From: Gluconacetobacter liquefaciens
GTDB taxonomy: Bacteria > Pseudomonadota > Alphaproteobacteria > Acetobacterales > Acetobacteraceae
Assembly (NCBI RefSeq): GCF_003350405.1
Contig: NZ_QQAW01000003.1
Location: 62,001-126,000, forward strand
DNA length: 64,000 nt
Reading direction: 5' to 3'
Numbering within the stretch: position 1 is the first letter of the stretch; the number at the start of each line of letters is the position of its first letter. Below are positions 11,851 to 20,963 of the stretch, one piece after another. The notes under the pieces were generated by a model. That model was not told the origin of the DNA. It made no database searches and saw only the letters and a list, made by a program, of their open reading frames with translations. The position numbers were made by a program, and so were the translations under genes.

Positions 11851-11884
11851 ACACTGTTAATATGTGTGATAATGATAACAGTGT
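11851..11884. promoter_or_regulatory. perfect inverted repeat, probable TetR operator
   Basis: ACACTGTTA at 11851-11859 is repeated exactly in inverted orientation as TAACAGTGT at 11876-11884, with a 16-base spacer. It sits between the divergent carotenoid oxygenase and TetR genes and covers the TetR start codon at 11862. Divergent TetR genes usually repress their neighbour and themselves from such sites. Binding by this regulator is inference from position and symmetry. Confidence 0.75.
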
Positions 11885-12434
11885 CAACATAAAGAAGGTC
11901 GCCTATCATCACGGTGATCTGCGTGCGGCATTGATTGCCGAGGGGCTGCGGTTGCTGGCGGAGCGGGATGTGGACTCTTTGTCGCTACGTGCGGTGGCGC
12001 GGGGGGTCGGGGTCAGCGCGACCTCGGTCTATCGCCATTTTCCGGACAAGGAGGCGCTGCTGACGGCATTGGCGCTGGAGGGGCTGGAGCAACTTGGTGT
12101 GGCGCAACATGCGGCGGCGCAGGAGGCAGGTGACGGTTGCACCGGCTTTGCGGCGACCGGCCGGGCCTATGTGCGCTTTGCGCTGGCCAATCCGGCCCTG
12201 TTTCGCCTGATCTTTGCGTCGCCGGTACTGGCGCCGGCGAAGGCTGCCGGTAAATTAGACACGGAGGTCGCGAGATTGCTTCAGGCCAATGCGGCGGTGG
12301 TGGCCGCACAGCGTGGGGGAGAGGCTGCTACCCGCGCCATTGAAGCCTGGGCCTTGGTCCACGGCCTGGCCATGCTGATGCTCGACGGCCAGATTCCGCA
12401 GGATGAGACGATCATTGATAAGGTGATCGGGTAG
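11862..12434 (+). CDS. TetR/AcrR family transcriptional regulator with WHG-type C-terminal domain
   Basis: 190 residues. The N-terminal helix-turn-helix is visible as LSLRAVARGVGVSATSVYRH followed by FPDKEALLTALA, about residues 38-70. The C-terminal part with YVRFALANPALFRLIFASP is the ligand-binding type often called TetR_C_33/WHG. The ATG at 11862 is the first that leaves the DNA-binding domain intact. No clear ribosome site precedes it, and the inverted repeat at 11851-11884 overlaps it, so the transcript may be leaderless. It probably controls the divergent carotenoid oxygenase operon. Confidence 0.9.
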   Translation: MCDNDNSVNIKKVAYHHGDLRAALIAEGLRLLAERDVDSLSLRAVARGVGVSATSVYRHFPDKEALLTALALEGLEQLGVAQHAAAQEAGDGCTGFAATGRAYVRFALANPALFRLIFASPVLAPAKAAGKLDTEVARLLQANAAVVAAQRGGEAATRAIEAWALVHGLAMLMLDGQIPQDETIIDKVIG

Positions 12435-12494
12435 AGGGGGCTGTCATATGCTGATCGCCGGGATCGGCGACAGGACAACCCCGTTTGCACTCGG

Positions 12495-14321
12495 TTACGA
12501 ATGATCGCGGTCGCCGCGTTTGCGGCTGACGCGGATGGCGATCAGTGCCGCCATGACGCATGCGATTACGAGGGGAAGGATCAGCCCGATGGATACGCCA
12601 GCGGATCCGTGTGTGCGTGCAGCCGGTGATGTGGCAGGTGCGTGGGCAGGGGCAGGTGATGCGTCCGTAGCTGTGGCCGTGGCTGCTGGCGGGAGCGGGG
12701 TGGCTGGAGCGGTCTCGGCCGGTGGCGGGATCAGCGTGGCCGCGTCGTCGTCGGAGAGGAATCCGTCGGTTGCCGGGCGGTGGGCTGCCTTCTGCCACGC
12801 CGTGATTGCCGCGCGCGTAGCTTCGCCATACACGCCGTCCACGACTGTATCCGCCGGCAGGTAGCCGAGTTCGACCAGCTTTTTCTGGAGGGCGATGTGG
12901 CGGTCTAGTGGACGCTGGCTTTCCATGAGCGCGGCGCCGGAGAGCCTGACGCGATATTGTGCGGCCAGCCGGTCCATGGCGTCGTTGTAGCAGGTAGCGC
13001 CGTTCTGCGGCAGGTCCTGTGGTCCGTCGCCGGGAATGGGTAAGCCACAGGACTGGTTGGCCGCATTTTCATCGAGGACGACCTGCTGCTTCAGGTCTTT
13101 CCATCCGTCCTCCCCGGCCTGATGACGCAGTGCGTAATAGACCTGGTCGAACATCAGTTCGTGCCGCGCGGCCTCGCTGTCATGGCATAGCATCGAGGCT
13201 ACGCCGTTGCCGGCCGGCGGAGGGTCGCAGGAGAAATCGGGATGGTAGGGGCCGGAGGGCGCGGAGCCGGCGCCCGTCGCGGGCCTGTCGGACAGGAGTG
13301 CGCGGGCTTGTGCCTGTGAAATATAGTCGTTGCGGGTGAGGAAGGCAGCCAGCCCCTGCGGAAAGGGAAGCGGGGCGCGATTGGCCTTGGAGCAATATCG
13401 GCCGTTCGCTGTTTCCTCGGAGGATTTCAGACTGCATGCGGATACGCCGAATCCGCTTTTGGCGGTGCTTTGCGCGCGTGGCAGCATGTGCGCCCAGGCG
13501 GTGGAGAGTTGACCGAGGCGGGCTTTGGTCGCGACGTAGTAGGCCAGATAGCCATTGGGCTCTGACCGACCGGAGGCTTCCCATTGCCGGGTCTGCTTCG
13601 CCAGCTCCTCTTTCAGGTAGGCATGATATGCCGGGTCGTTGCTGACGTTTATGAGTTGGCCGTCATGATAGCGATAAAGAATGACCGGGGCAAAGGAACC
13701 GGCATGCGAGGCGAAGGTATAGAGAAAAGCCTGATCGTACGTCACGATGACCGGGTCGGGCGCGCCTGGTACGGCAATGATGCTGGGAGGGCCGCCGCCA
13801 TCCTGCATGCCGAGATCGGCATGTGCCCATTGACCGTCCGGACGCAGGCCGAAGATGGAGGTCGTCTCGCAGCAATGCGCGCCGCCGGTATAGGCCGAGA
13901 CCATGACCTGCGGCAGGGTGGATGTGGCATCCAGCCTCTGGATGCTCAACTTCAGGTCCATGAAGCCGGCATCCTGTCCATAGGGGGCCAGCGGAAACAA
14001 GGCCGGACGGGTCTGGCCTCTGGCCTTGATGGATAACGTGGCGATGCGACAGGAGGGGGACGGGCTGGGATCGGCCGGTTGCCATACCATGGCCACGCCG
14101 CATTGCGTCGAGGATTTCAGCGTGACCGATGCCGTCAGGCTGTCGGCCGTGAGATCGAGCCGCGGCTGGTCGCCGAGGCCCGCTTCCGCCAGAGCAGGTA
14201 AGACACGCGAGGCGTCGGCATGCGCCAGCCGGCTGCCTGCCGCCAGCAGGGCAAGGGTGAGGAGGCCGGACGTGGCAAGCCGGTTGCCAACCATGGTGCG
14301 TCTGGGAAATGTCTTGGGCAT
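12495..14321 (-). CDS. exported protein with LprI-like and peptidoglycan-binding-like regions and a C-terminal membrane anchor
   Basis: 608 residues starting with a signal peptide (RLATSGLLTLALLAAGSRLAHA). The middle has paired Cys and the stretch DFSCDPPPAGNGVASMLCHD followed by a second Cys-containing segment, reminiscent of LprI-type lysozyme-inhibitor domains. Near the C-terminus KLVELGYLPADTVVDGVYGE is the core of a peptidoglycan-binding helical domain. A Pro/Thr/Ala-rich linker and one hydrophobic span (VSIGLILPLVIACVMAALIA) with a basic end follow. That suggests a periplasmic protein anchored at the inner membrane near the cell wall. No enzyme motif is seen. A second LprI-like protein is at 33619-34065. 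Confidence 0.75.
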   Translation of the reverse strand: MPKTFPRRTMVGNRLATSGLLTLALLAAGSRLAHADASRVLPALAEAGLGDQPRLDLTADSLTASVTLKSSTQCGVAMVWQPADPSPSPSCRIATLSIKARGQTRPALFPLAPYGQDAGFMDLKLSIQRLDATSTLPQVMVSAYTGGAHCCETTSIFGLRPDGQWAHADLGMQDGGGPPSIIAVPGAPDPVIVTYDQAFLYTFASHAGSFAPVILYRYHDGQLINVSNDPAYHAYLKEELAKQTRQWEASGRSEPNGYLAYYVATKARLGQLSTAWAHMLPRAQSTAKSGFGVSACSLKSSEETANGRYCSKANRAPLPFPQGLAAFLTRNDYISQAQARALLSDRPATGAGSAPSGPYHPDFSCDPPPAGNGVASMLCHDSEAARHELMFDQVYYALRHQAGEDGWKDLKQQVVLDENAANQSCGLPIPGDGPQDLPQNGATCYNDAMDRLAAQYRVRLSGAALMESQRPLDRHIALQKKLVELGYLPADTVVDGVYGEATRAAITAWQKAAHRPATDGFLSDDDAATLIPPPAETAPATPLPPAATATATDASPAPAHAPATSPAARTHGSAGVSIGLILPLVIACVMAALIAIRVSRKRGDRDHS

Positions 14322-14370
14322 CAAGCCGCCTTTCCGCTTGCAAGTTCCGATGACGTCCTGCCGTCGAACG

Positions 14371-16082
14371 TTATTTCGGCTTTCTGGGGGTGTTTTTGCG
14401 TGGGGTTTTGTTGAAGGACGATCGTAGGGGCGCCTTTTTGGGGGAAGACATGATATTCATCATAAGGGTCATGAGTTCTTCGTCGGCTTCCTCGGGCATT
14501 TCGTCATCCATCGGGGGATGGTTTGTAAGACGTGCATCGAGAGACTGATCGAAAATCGTGAACATTATGGGAATCTTCTGTAGCGGCCGGCCCCGGGTGA
14601 TTTCGTGGGCCGTGATCGCGAAGGAATGTGCGAGAGGATCCTGGCGGTTCTGCAGGAGCAGGGCCGTGCGCGCAATAATGGACGCCCAGAAATTTCGTTG
14701 TGTTTCAAGATGTTTCCATAGCGCCTTCGCTCGGGCTTCGGTGGATGCGGCGCCGTCGAATATGTCGTCCTTGTCCTCGAACCAACTGGTGATAACGGGA
14801 TAGCGGGCAGCCCAGTTCTTGCTGGCGGCAACAAGAATCTCGCACTCTTCCTCGTCGAGGGATGCGAGATCGCCTTTGGGATCATACCTGTCGAGTAATG
14901 TCTGGACGGATGCGTCATTCATCGGTCGTAGCGCTATTATAGTGCACGCATCCACGATATCGATCAGGCCGGGTGCCGGGTACGTGTCGTTCTTGAGGCC
15001 GTCGGCCAATGCGATGTCCAGGACTGTCTGCAGATAGTCCGCCGAGATGTCGCCATCCTGACCGGGACCTGAAATCTGTTGCAGGATGCCGCGCTGGCGC
15101 AAGGAGCGATGTAAGCATCCTTGATGCCGAATTCCTGCTTGAGCAGGATCAGGGCGATGGAGCGTGTCCGCCCTTTCTGAAGCGCGATCGCGAGACTTTG
15201 GGCGCCTGCACCGTCGATGGGGCTGGAGACGCATCCCACGATCCGGTATGGCGACACAGTTTCCTGATCGGGGGCAATGCCGGACCGGATGGCGTGTCTG
15301 ACCAGAGTGTCCAGGCGTCGTCGAACGGATTTATCGACGATCCACGTTTTCAGAATCGCCAGGCGGCCGAGTGCCTGAGCACTGAGAATTCCGGCGGCCA
15401 GCCGATCGCCCAGGCCCTCGATCGCGCCGCTTCTGACGGGTTCGGAGGGATCAAGAAGCCACGCGCAGGCCAGCGGCTCGAAGCGCCAGTCGGGATTGGT
15501 TGCCGCCAGTCTGCACAACATGCGTCTGCCGACCACCGGAATCCCGGGAAGAACTTCCGCAAAGGTTTGATGCAGCATCGAGGGGTCATCGCCGACGGCA
15601 GTGATTACCTCGTCGAGAATAGTCGCGAACGCTGCTTCAGGATGCGCGTCTTCCCCAATGGAAAGCGAGGATGCCGCCTCCATGGCCGTATGTTCGTCGG
15701 GAGCAAGGTGTTCGGGAACCGGTACGCCCGCCCGTACGTAGCATCTGGTGATCGCGATGCCGCCACCGAGGGTGAGCGCATTTTTCCCGGACAGGGCGGC
15801 AAGATGCCGGGATACGGCATCCAGGCATTCAGTGCCGAAACGCTGGCCGCTTTCCTGCGCCATCCGGGCCTGGTCGAGGGTCAGCGTCAGAAGTTCGCAG
15901 AGTTCGTCTTCCGGATCGGATCCGGTTGCCGTGGATGCAATCGCCTGCGCGAGTGCCAGGACATTCTGGGGATCCATGGCAAGTGCTCGCGCTGCTTCCA
16001 CCTTCATCTCATGAAACAGGCGGTTTGAGTCCGAGTTTGCCTGAGAGGTCGGAGGAGTGCTGGATTTCTTTTTCTTGACCAT
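14371..16082 (-). pseudogene. unrecognised cytoplasmic protein, interrupted by a frameshift
   Basis: Two overlapping reading frames on the minus strand read as one protein of about 570 residues. The 5' part starts at ATG 16082 after GCGAGGAAAC and runs to about 15110. The 3' part continues in another frame from ILQQISGPGQDGDISADYLQ and ends at 14371 in a Lys/Pro-rich tail. The frame change, one base lost or two gained, falls within about 15085-15115, with no long homopolymer there. Composition suggests an all-alpha, HEAT-like protein, but no family was recognised. It may be a true pseudogene, a sequencing error or, less likely, programmed frameshifting. Confidence 0.7.
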
Positions 16083-16256
16083 GTTTCCTCGCGGCTGCCA
16101 GCAGGCGCTTCGAGATTCTATGGGGCACTTCCCGGCCGGGTCAACCATACTGCGCGGGCAGGGCGCGTATGGTTCGGCGCTCTTCGTGGTGGATGTGCGT
16201 GCCGTTGGTCGCGGTGCAACGCGGTAGCCTGATGCCGCACGTGCAGGAGAGGGTTC

Positions 16257-17373
16257 ATGTCCGGTCTTGATCGTATTGGCTTGGTTCTTCCGCTGATTCA
16301 GGCGCCCATGGCAGGTGTTGCTACGCCCGCCATGGCGGCGGCGGTGTCGGAGGCGGGGGGCCTTGGGTCCATCGGAGTCGGTGCGGTCGATGCGGCCGGT
16401 GCGCGGGCGATGATCGCCGAGATCAGGGAACGGACGGATCGTCCTTTCAACGTGAATCTGTTTGTTCATCCCGCACCGTGTCGCGATCCGGTGCGGGAGA
16501 ACGCATGGCGGGGATGGCTCGCGCCATTGTTCGCCGGGTTTGATCGGCCGGTTCCGGCGGAATTGGGGGTGCCCTATAAAAGCTTTACCGACGATCCGGA
16601 GATGCTGGACATGCTGTGTGCAGTCCGGCCGCCGGTCATCAGCTTCCATTTCGGTATCCCTTCGGCGGAGATCGTTGCAGCTTTGCGAAAGACCGGGGCG
16701 GTTCTGCTTGCCACCGTGACCAGCCTGGACGAGGCGCGGGCGGCCGAGGATGCCGGTATGGACGCGGTTGTCGCACAGGGAATCGAGGCGGGGGGGGCAT
16801 CGGGGGATGTTCGATCCTGCCGCGCCGGACGATGGGTTGGGCACTTTTGCGTTGACGCGGCTGCTGGTCCGGCAAGGGCATTGCCCGGTAATCGCCGCCG
16901 GGGGGATCATGGACGGCGCGGGTATTGCTGCCGCGCTCGATCTGGGCGCGGTAGCGGCCCAGTTGGGGACGGCCTTTATACTGTGCCCCGAATCTGCTGC
17001 CGACGCGGCCTATCGTGCGGCACTGATTGGGCCAGGGGCCTTTCATACGCGCCTGACCAGCCTGATTTCGGGACGTCCGGCGCGGGCGTTGGCGAACCGT
17101 TTTACGGCTCTGGCCGATGAGGAGAACGTGCCGGCACCGCCGGATTATCCTGTCGCCTATGATGCTGGGAAGGCTCTCCATGCCGCCGCGAAGGCTTGTG
17201 GAGAATACGGGTTCGGTGCGCAGTGGGCCGGGCAGGGAGCGCCACTGGCCCGTTCAATGCCGGCGGCGCACCTGGTCGCCTGCCTGGGCGACGAACTTGC
17301 CGCCGCCCGTGCTGTCAGCGTGTCTGCTGGATTGCCGAAAGCAGCCAGCTGCCCCCGCGTGACGGGCGCATGA
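16257..17373 (+). pseudogene. nitronate monooxygenase family protein, frameshifted at a run of eight G
   Basis: FMN-dependent nitronate monooxygenase-like TIM barrel. The first frame gives IQAPMAGVATPAMAAAVSEA, the RPFNVNLFV stretch and VISFHFGIP, and runs up to GIEAGG. After the G run at 16790-16797 the frame must shift to give [27 protein letters not shown] and [12 protein letters not shown], all family motifs. Removing one G restores an uninterrupted protein of about 371 residues. The break can be slipped-strand variation, a sequencing error or a genuine mutation. The ATG at 16257 follows CAGGAGAGGG. The 3' end overlaps the convergent Tim44-like gene by 59 bases. Confidence 0.85.
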
Positions 17374-18286
17374 ACGTCCAGAGTTCGGTGATGGTGACCC
17401 GTTCGGTCGAACTGCCGTCGATGACGCGGCCGGTCATGTCGGTGGTGATATCGACCATCGAGTAGCGCATGGCCACGGTGGCGTAGTCGAATCCGTTCTC
17501 GCTCCATGCCTCGGACAGGTCACCATGTTCGAAGCGGACATCCGAGACGACGTTGCGAGCGCCACGGCTGGCCAGGTCGGAAAGCTGGGCGTTGAAATAG
17601 CCCACCATTTCCGGCGTTGCCATATGTTGCAGGGCCGGGAGATTCTGCTGGCTCCACGCGGCCTGAATATCCATCAGCAGGCGCTGGAAGGCACGGTAAT
17701 CGTCCGGTGTGATCGTCACCTGGGCCGCCGCCGAGGGGCCGGCCTGGCCGTAGGAGGGGGGAGCCGCGATCGTGGCACTCCGGCGGGCGCCGCTGCCGAA
17801 CCGGCGCACCAGCCAGCCGATCAGCAGTCCCAGCAGCAGAAGCTGGATCAGCAGGCCGAAGAAGCTGCCGCCACCGGTCAGGCCGCCGGCGATGCCGTGG
17901 CCGAACAGTACGCCGAACAGACCGGCGCCCAGCATGCCGCCCAGGAAGCCGCTGGCGAACGGATGCGGTCGCGCGGCATAGGGCGAGCCGTAGGGGGCAC
18001 CGTAGGGCGAGCGCGGATAGGAGGACGGCCCGTTGGCGTAGCCGCCGGACGAAGGCTGGGTGATCGAGCGCTGCATCGGCGACGCGCCGTAGGGCGAGGT
18101 CTGGGTGGGGGCGGGCGCGCTGTAGGTGCGCGAGCCGCGGCTGCCCATCGAAGAGCCGCCACCGGGCCGGGCATCGGCGCCGTGCGACAGGAGGGGCAGG
18201 ACGGCCAGGGCGGCGCCGAGGAGCAGGATGCCGGAACGACGGGCGTTGCGGACGGGCTGGTGCGGTTTGGTCATTGCTCTGTCCAT
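17315..18286 (-). CDS. Tim44-like domain protein with N-terminal signal/anchor
   Basis: 323 residues. An N-terminal hydrophobic segment ([21 protein letters not shown]) is followed by a low-complexity Gly/Ser/Tyr/Pro region, a second glycine-rich hydrophobic stretch ([20 protein letters not shown]), then the C-terminal Tim44/MBA1-type domain ([39 protein letters not shown]). This matches bacterial membrane-bound Tim44-like proteins of unknown function. ATG 18286 is used; ATG 18274 is equally close. The 3' end overlaps the convergent nitronate monooxygenase gene. It lies 22 bases beyond the 3' end of pmbA and may share its transcript. Confidence 0.85.
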   Translation of the reverse strand: MDRAMTKPHQPVRNARRSGILLLGAALAVLPLLSHGADARPGGGSSMGSRGSRTYSAPAPTQTSPYGASPMQRSITQPSSGGYANGPSSYPRSPYGAPYGSPYAARPHPFASGFLGGMLGAGLFGVLFGHGIAGGLTGGGSFFGLLIQLLLLGLLIGWLVRRFGSGARRSATIAAPPSYGQAGPSAAAQVTITPDDYRAFQRLLMDIQAAWSQQNLPALQHMATPEMVGYFNAQLSDLASRGARNVVSDVRFEHGDLSEAWSENGFDYATVAMRYSMVDITTDMTGRVIDGSSTERVTITELWTFMRPSRGGSWLLSAIQQTR

Positions 18287-18308
18287 ATCCTGTCGCGAAG
18301 GGCGGCGT

Positions 18309-19637
18309 TCAAGCCCCGGCGATCATCATATCCTCGATGCGGATCGTGGGTGCGTTGATTCCACGACGGAATACCAGGTCGTTCGCCAGGATCAGGCGGG
18401 CGAACATGTCGTTCAGATTTCCGGCGATGGTCAGTTCCGCGACCGGTTCGGCCAGCGTGCCGCCCCGGATCATGAAGCCGGAGGCGCCCCTGCTGTAATC
18501 GCCGGTCAGACCGTTGATGGCCGAACCCATTAGTTCGGTCACGTAGATGCCCTCCGGGATATCAGCCATCAGTTCCGCCGGGGTGGGCGCGCCGGGGCGG
18601 GCATAGAGGCTGCCCAGAGACGGGCTGCCGCCACGGCTGGCCCGGCCGTTGCCCGGCAGGCCCAGTTGCCGGGCGCTGCGGGAGTCCAGCGCCCAGTTGG
18701 TCAGCACGCCGTCCCGTACGATCACCAGTTCGCCGCAGCGCACGCCCTCGCCGTCGAACGGGCGGGACGACAGGCCGCGCAGCCGGGTGGGGTCGTCGAG
18801 GATATCGACGCCCTCGGGGAGGATACGCTGGCCCATCTTCTCTTTCAGGAACGACGTGCCGCGTGCGATGGCGCTGCCGTTGACGGCCCCGGCCAGATGG
18901 CCCAGCAGGCTGGATGACACGCGGGGATCGTAGACGACCGGCAGGCTGCCCGTGCGTGGGCGGGTGGGATTCAGCCGGGCTACCGCCTTTTCGCCGGCGC
19001 TGCACCCGATCGTTGCGGCATCCGCCAGGTCCGACAGATGGACGGTGGCATCGTAATCGTAATCGCGCTGCATGCCTGTGCCCTGGCCGGCCAGCACGCT
19101 GACGGACACGGAATGGCTGCTGCGGGCATAGCGGCCGGAGAAGCCGGCCGATGTCATCAGCACGATATCCGCCAGCCCGAAACTGGCCGAACCGCCGCTG
19201 CTGTTCGTCACGCCCTTCACCGCAAGCGCTGCGTCTTCGGCCGCGCGGGCGCGGTCCATCAGGGTTGCCGTGTCGGGGCGGGCCGTATCCAGCAGGTCGA
19301 GCCCGGCGGCATCGACGAAGCCCTGTTCGGTCTGGGGCGATAGGCCGGCATAGGGGTCTTCCGGCAGGACGCGGGCCATGGCCAGGGCCTGGTCGACCAG
19401 CGCGTCGAAGCGCGCGGGGTCGAGGCTGGTGGCCGAGACGGTGGCGGATTGCCGGCCGAGGAAGACGCGCAGGCCGAGGTCGCACGTCTCCGAGCGCTCC
19501 AGGTCCTCGGTCTTTCCGTTGCGGATCTGCACGCCGTGTGCCGTGTGCGCCGAATAGGCGGCGTCCACCGCGTCGGCGCCGGCGGCGCGGGCCTTGGCGA
19601 TCAGGGTGCCGATCAGGTCGAGCGGGTCGGTGCTCAT
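18309..19637 (-). CDS. pmbA: metalloprotease-like protein PmbA (TldE)
   Basis: Subunit of the TldD/TldE (PmbA) protease, known for microcin and modified-peptide maturation and CcdA degradation. In the heterodimer PmbA lacks the catalytic metal site. Family marks are QIRNGKTEDLERSETCDLGL, the central VYDPRVSSSLLGHLAGAVNG and the C-terminal YVTELMGSAINGLTGDYSRG and LTIAGNLNDMF. The start at 19637 overlaps the stop of the upstream M16 peptidase gene (ATGA), so two peptidase genes are co-translated. It is 442 residues, the usual length. No tldD is in this window. Confidence 0.93.
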   Translation of the reverse strand: MSTDPLDLIGTLIAKARAAGADAVDAAYSAHTAHGVQIRNGKTEDLERSETCDLGLRVFLGRQSATVSATSLDPARFDALVDQALAMARVLPEDPYAGLSPQTEQGFVDAAGLDLLDTARPDTATLMDRARAAEDAALAVKGVTNSSGGSASFGLADIVLMTSAGFSGRYARSSHSVSVSVLAGQGTGMQRDYDYDATVHLSDLADAATIGCSAGEKAVARLNPTRPRTGSLPVVYDPRVSSSLLGHLAGAVNGSAIARGTSFLKEKMGQRILPEGVDILDDPTRLRGLSSRPFDGEGVRCGELVIVRDGVLTNWALDSRSARQLGLPGNGRASRGGSPSLGSLYARPGAPTPAELMADIPEGIYVTELMGSAINGLTGDYSRGASGFMIRGGTLAEPVAELTIAGNLNDMFARLILANDLVFRRGINAPTIRIEDMMIAGA

Positions 19638-20899
19638 GCCGCCAGTGCCTCGGCGATCGACCCCAGGGTGGGGATATTCTGCACCGGGCCCAGCGAGGCC
19701 AGCGTGGGCGTGCCCCGGAACACGCGGGCGGCGACGCGCTTGACGTCTTCGATCGTTACCTTGTTGACCAGGCTCACCGTTTCGGCCGTGGGGACCAGGC
19801 GGCCGAAGACCTGCAACTGCCGGGCCAGTTGCTCGCACCGGCTGCCGGTGCTTTCCAGCGACATCAGCAGAGAGGACTTCAACTGTGCCCGTGCGCGGTC
19901 CAGTTCGTCCTGTCCGACCTGAAGCTGCACCTTGCGCAGTTCCTCCAGCGTGACGGGCACGAGTTCGCCGGCCTGGTCGGCGCCGGTGCCGGCATAGATG
20001 CCGAACAGGCCGCCATCGCGGAACGGGGCGTTGAAGGAATAGACCGAATAGACCAGCCCGCGTTTCTCGCGGATTTCCTGGAACAGGCGCGATGACATGC
20101 CGCCGCCCAGCAGGGTGGAGAGCAGCAGGACGGGATAGTAATCGGGATCGCCATAGCCGACCGAGGGGAAGCCCAGCACGACATGGGCCTGGTCCAGATC
20201 CTTCTCGCGCCGGAATTCGCCGCCGGCATAGCGGGAGTCGAAGCTGGCGGGGCTGCCCAGCGTCGGCAGGTCGCTGAAATGACGCTCGGCCAGGGCGACC
20301 ACATCTTGATGATGCAGGTTGCCGGCCGCCGCGACCACGGTGTTGGCGGTCGTGTAATGGCCGCGCATGTAGCGCATCAGGGTTTCGCGGCTCATGTCGC
20401 GGATCAGCGCCTCGGTGCCCAGCGTGGGGCGGCCCATCGGCTGCTCGGGGAACGCGGTTTCCTGGAAATGGTCGAAGATGATGTCGTCGGGCGTGTCGTT
20501 GGCCTGCCCGATTTCCTGCAAGATCACGCCGCGCTCGCGTTCGACTTCCTCGGGGGCGAAGCTGCTGTGGGTGAGGATGTCGCCGATGATGTCGGCGCCC
20601 AGGGCGAGGTCTTCCTTCAGCAGCTTGACGTAGTAGGCGGTGTGTTCGCGCGCCGTGTAGGCGTTGATATGGCCGCCGACATTCTCGATTTCCTCGGCGA
20701 TGCCGGAGGCGCTGCGGCGCTCGGTGCCCTTGAAGGCCATATGTTCGAGGAAATGCGAGACGCCGTTTTCCTCGGCGTGCTCATGGCAGGTGCCGGCGGC
20801 GACATAGGCGCCGAACGACACGGTTTCGACCCTGTCCATACGCTCGGTGACCACAGTGAGGCCGGAAGGGAGGCGGGTAACGTTGATCTGGTCGGTCAT
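19634..20899 (-). CDS. M16 family zinc peptidase (mitochondrial-processing-peptidase-like)
   Basis: Pitrilysin-family endopeptidase of 421 residues. The inverted zinc motif HFLEH (49-53) with catalytic Glu52 and the downstream Glu in ERERGVILQEI are intact, as is the second-half stretch GGGMSSRLFQEIREKRGLVY typical of processing peptidases. No signal peptide is visible, so it is probably cytoplasmic. The ATG at 20899 is the first codon compatible with the family N-terminus. It lies downstream of thrC by 64 bases and overlaps pmbA by 4, a thrC-M16-pmbA order on one strand. Confidence 0.93.
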   Translation of the reverse strand: MTDQINVTRLPSGLTVVTERMDRVETVSFGAYVAAGTCHEHAEENGVSHFLEHMAFKGTERRSASGIAEEIENVGGHINAYTAREHTAYYVKLLKEDLALGADIIGDILTHSSFAPEEVERERGVILQEIGQANDTPDDIIFDHFQETAFPEQPMGRPTLGTEALIRDMSRETLMRYMRGHYTTANTVVAAAGNLHHQDVVALAERHFSDLPTLGSPASFDSRYAGGEFRREKDLDQAHVVLGFPSVGYGDPDYYPVLLLSTLLGGGMSSRLFQEIREKRGLVYSVYSFNAPFRDGGLFGIYAGTGADQAGELVPVTLEELRKVQLQVGQDELDRARAQLKSSLLMSLESTGSRCEQLARQLQVFGRLVPTAETVSLVNKVTIEDVKRVAARVFRGTPTLASLGPVQNIPTLGSIAEALAA

Positions 20900-20963
20900 C
20901 AGGGTCCTGCGTGACGGTCCGGCCGGCTGGGCCGGACGTCCGAAGAAAGGGGAGGTGAAGGCT

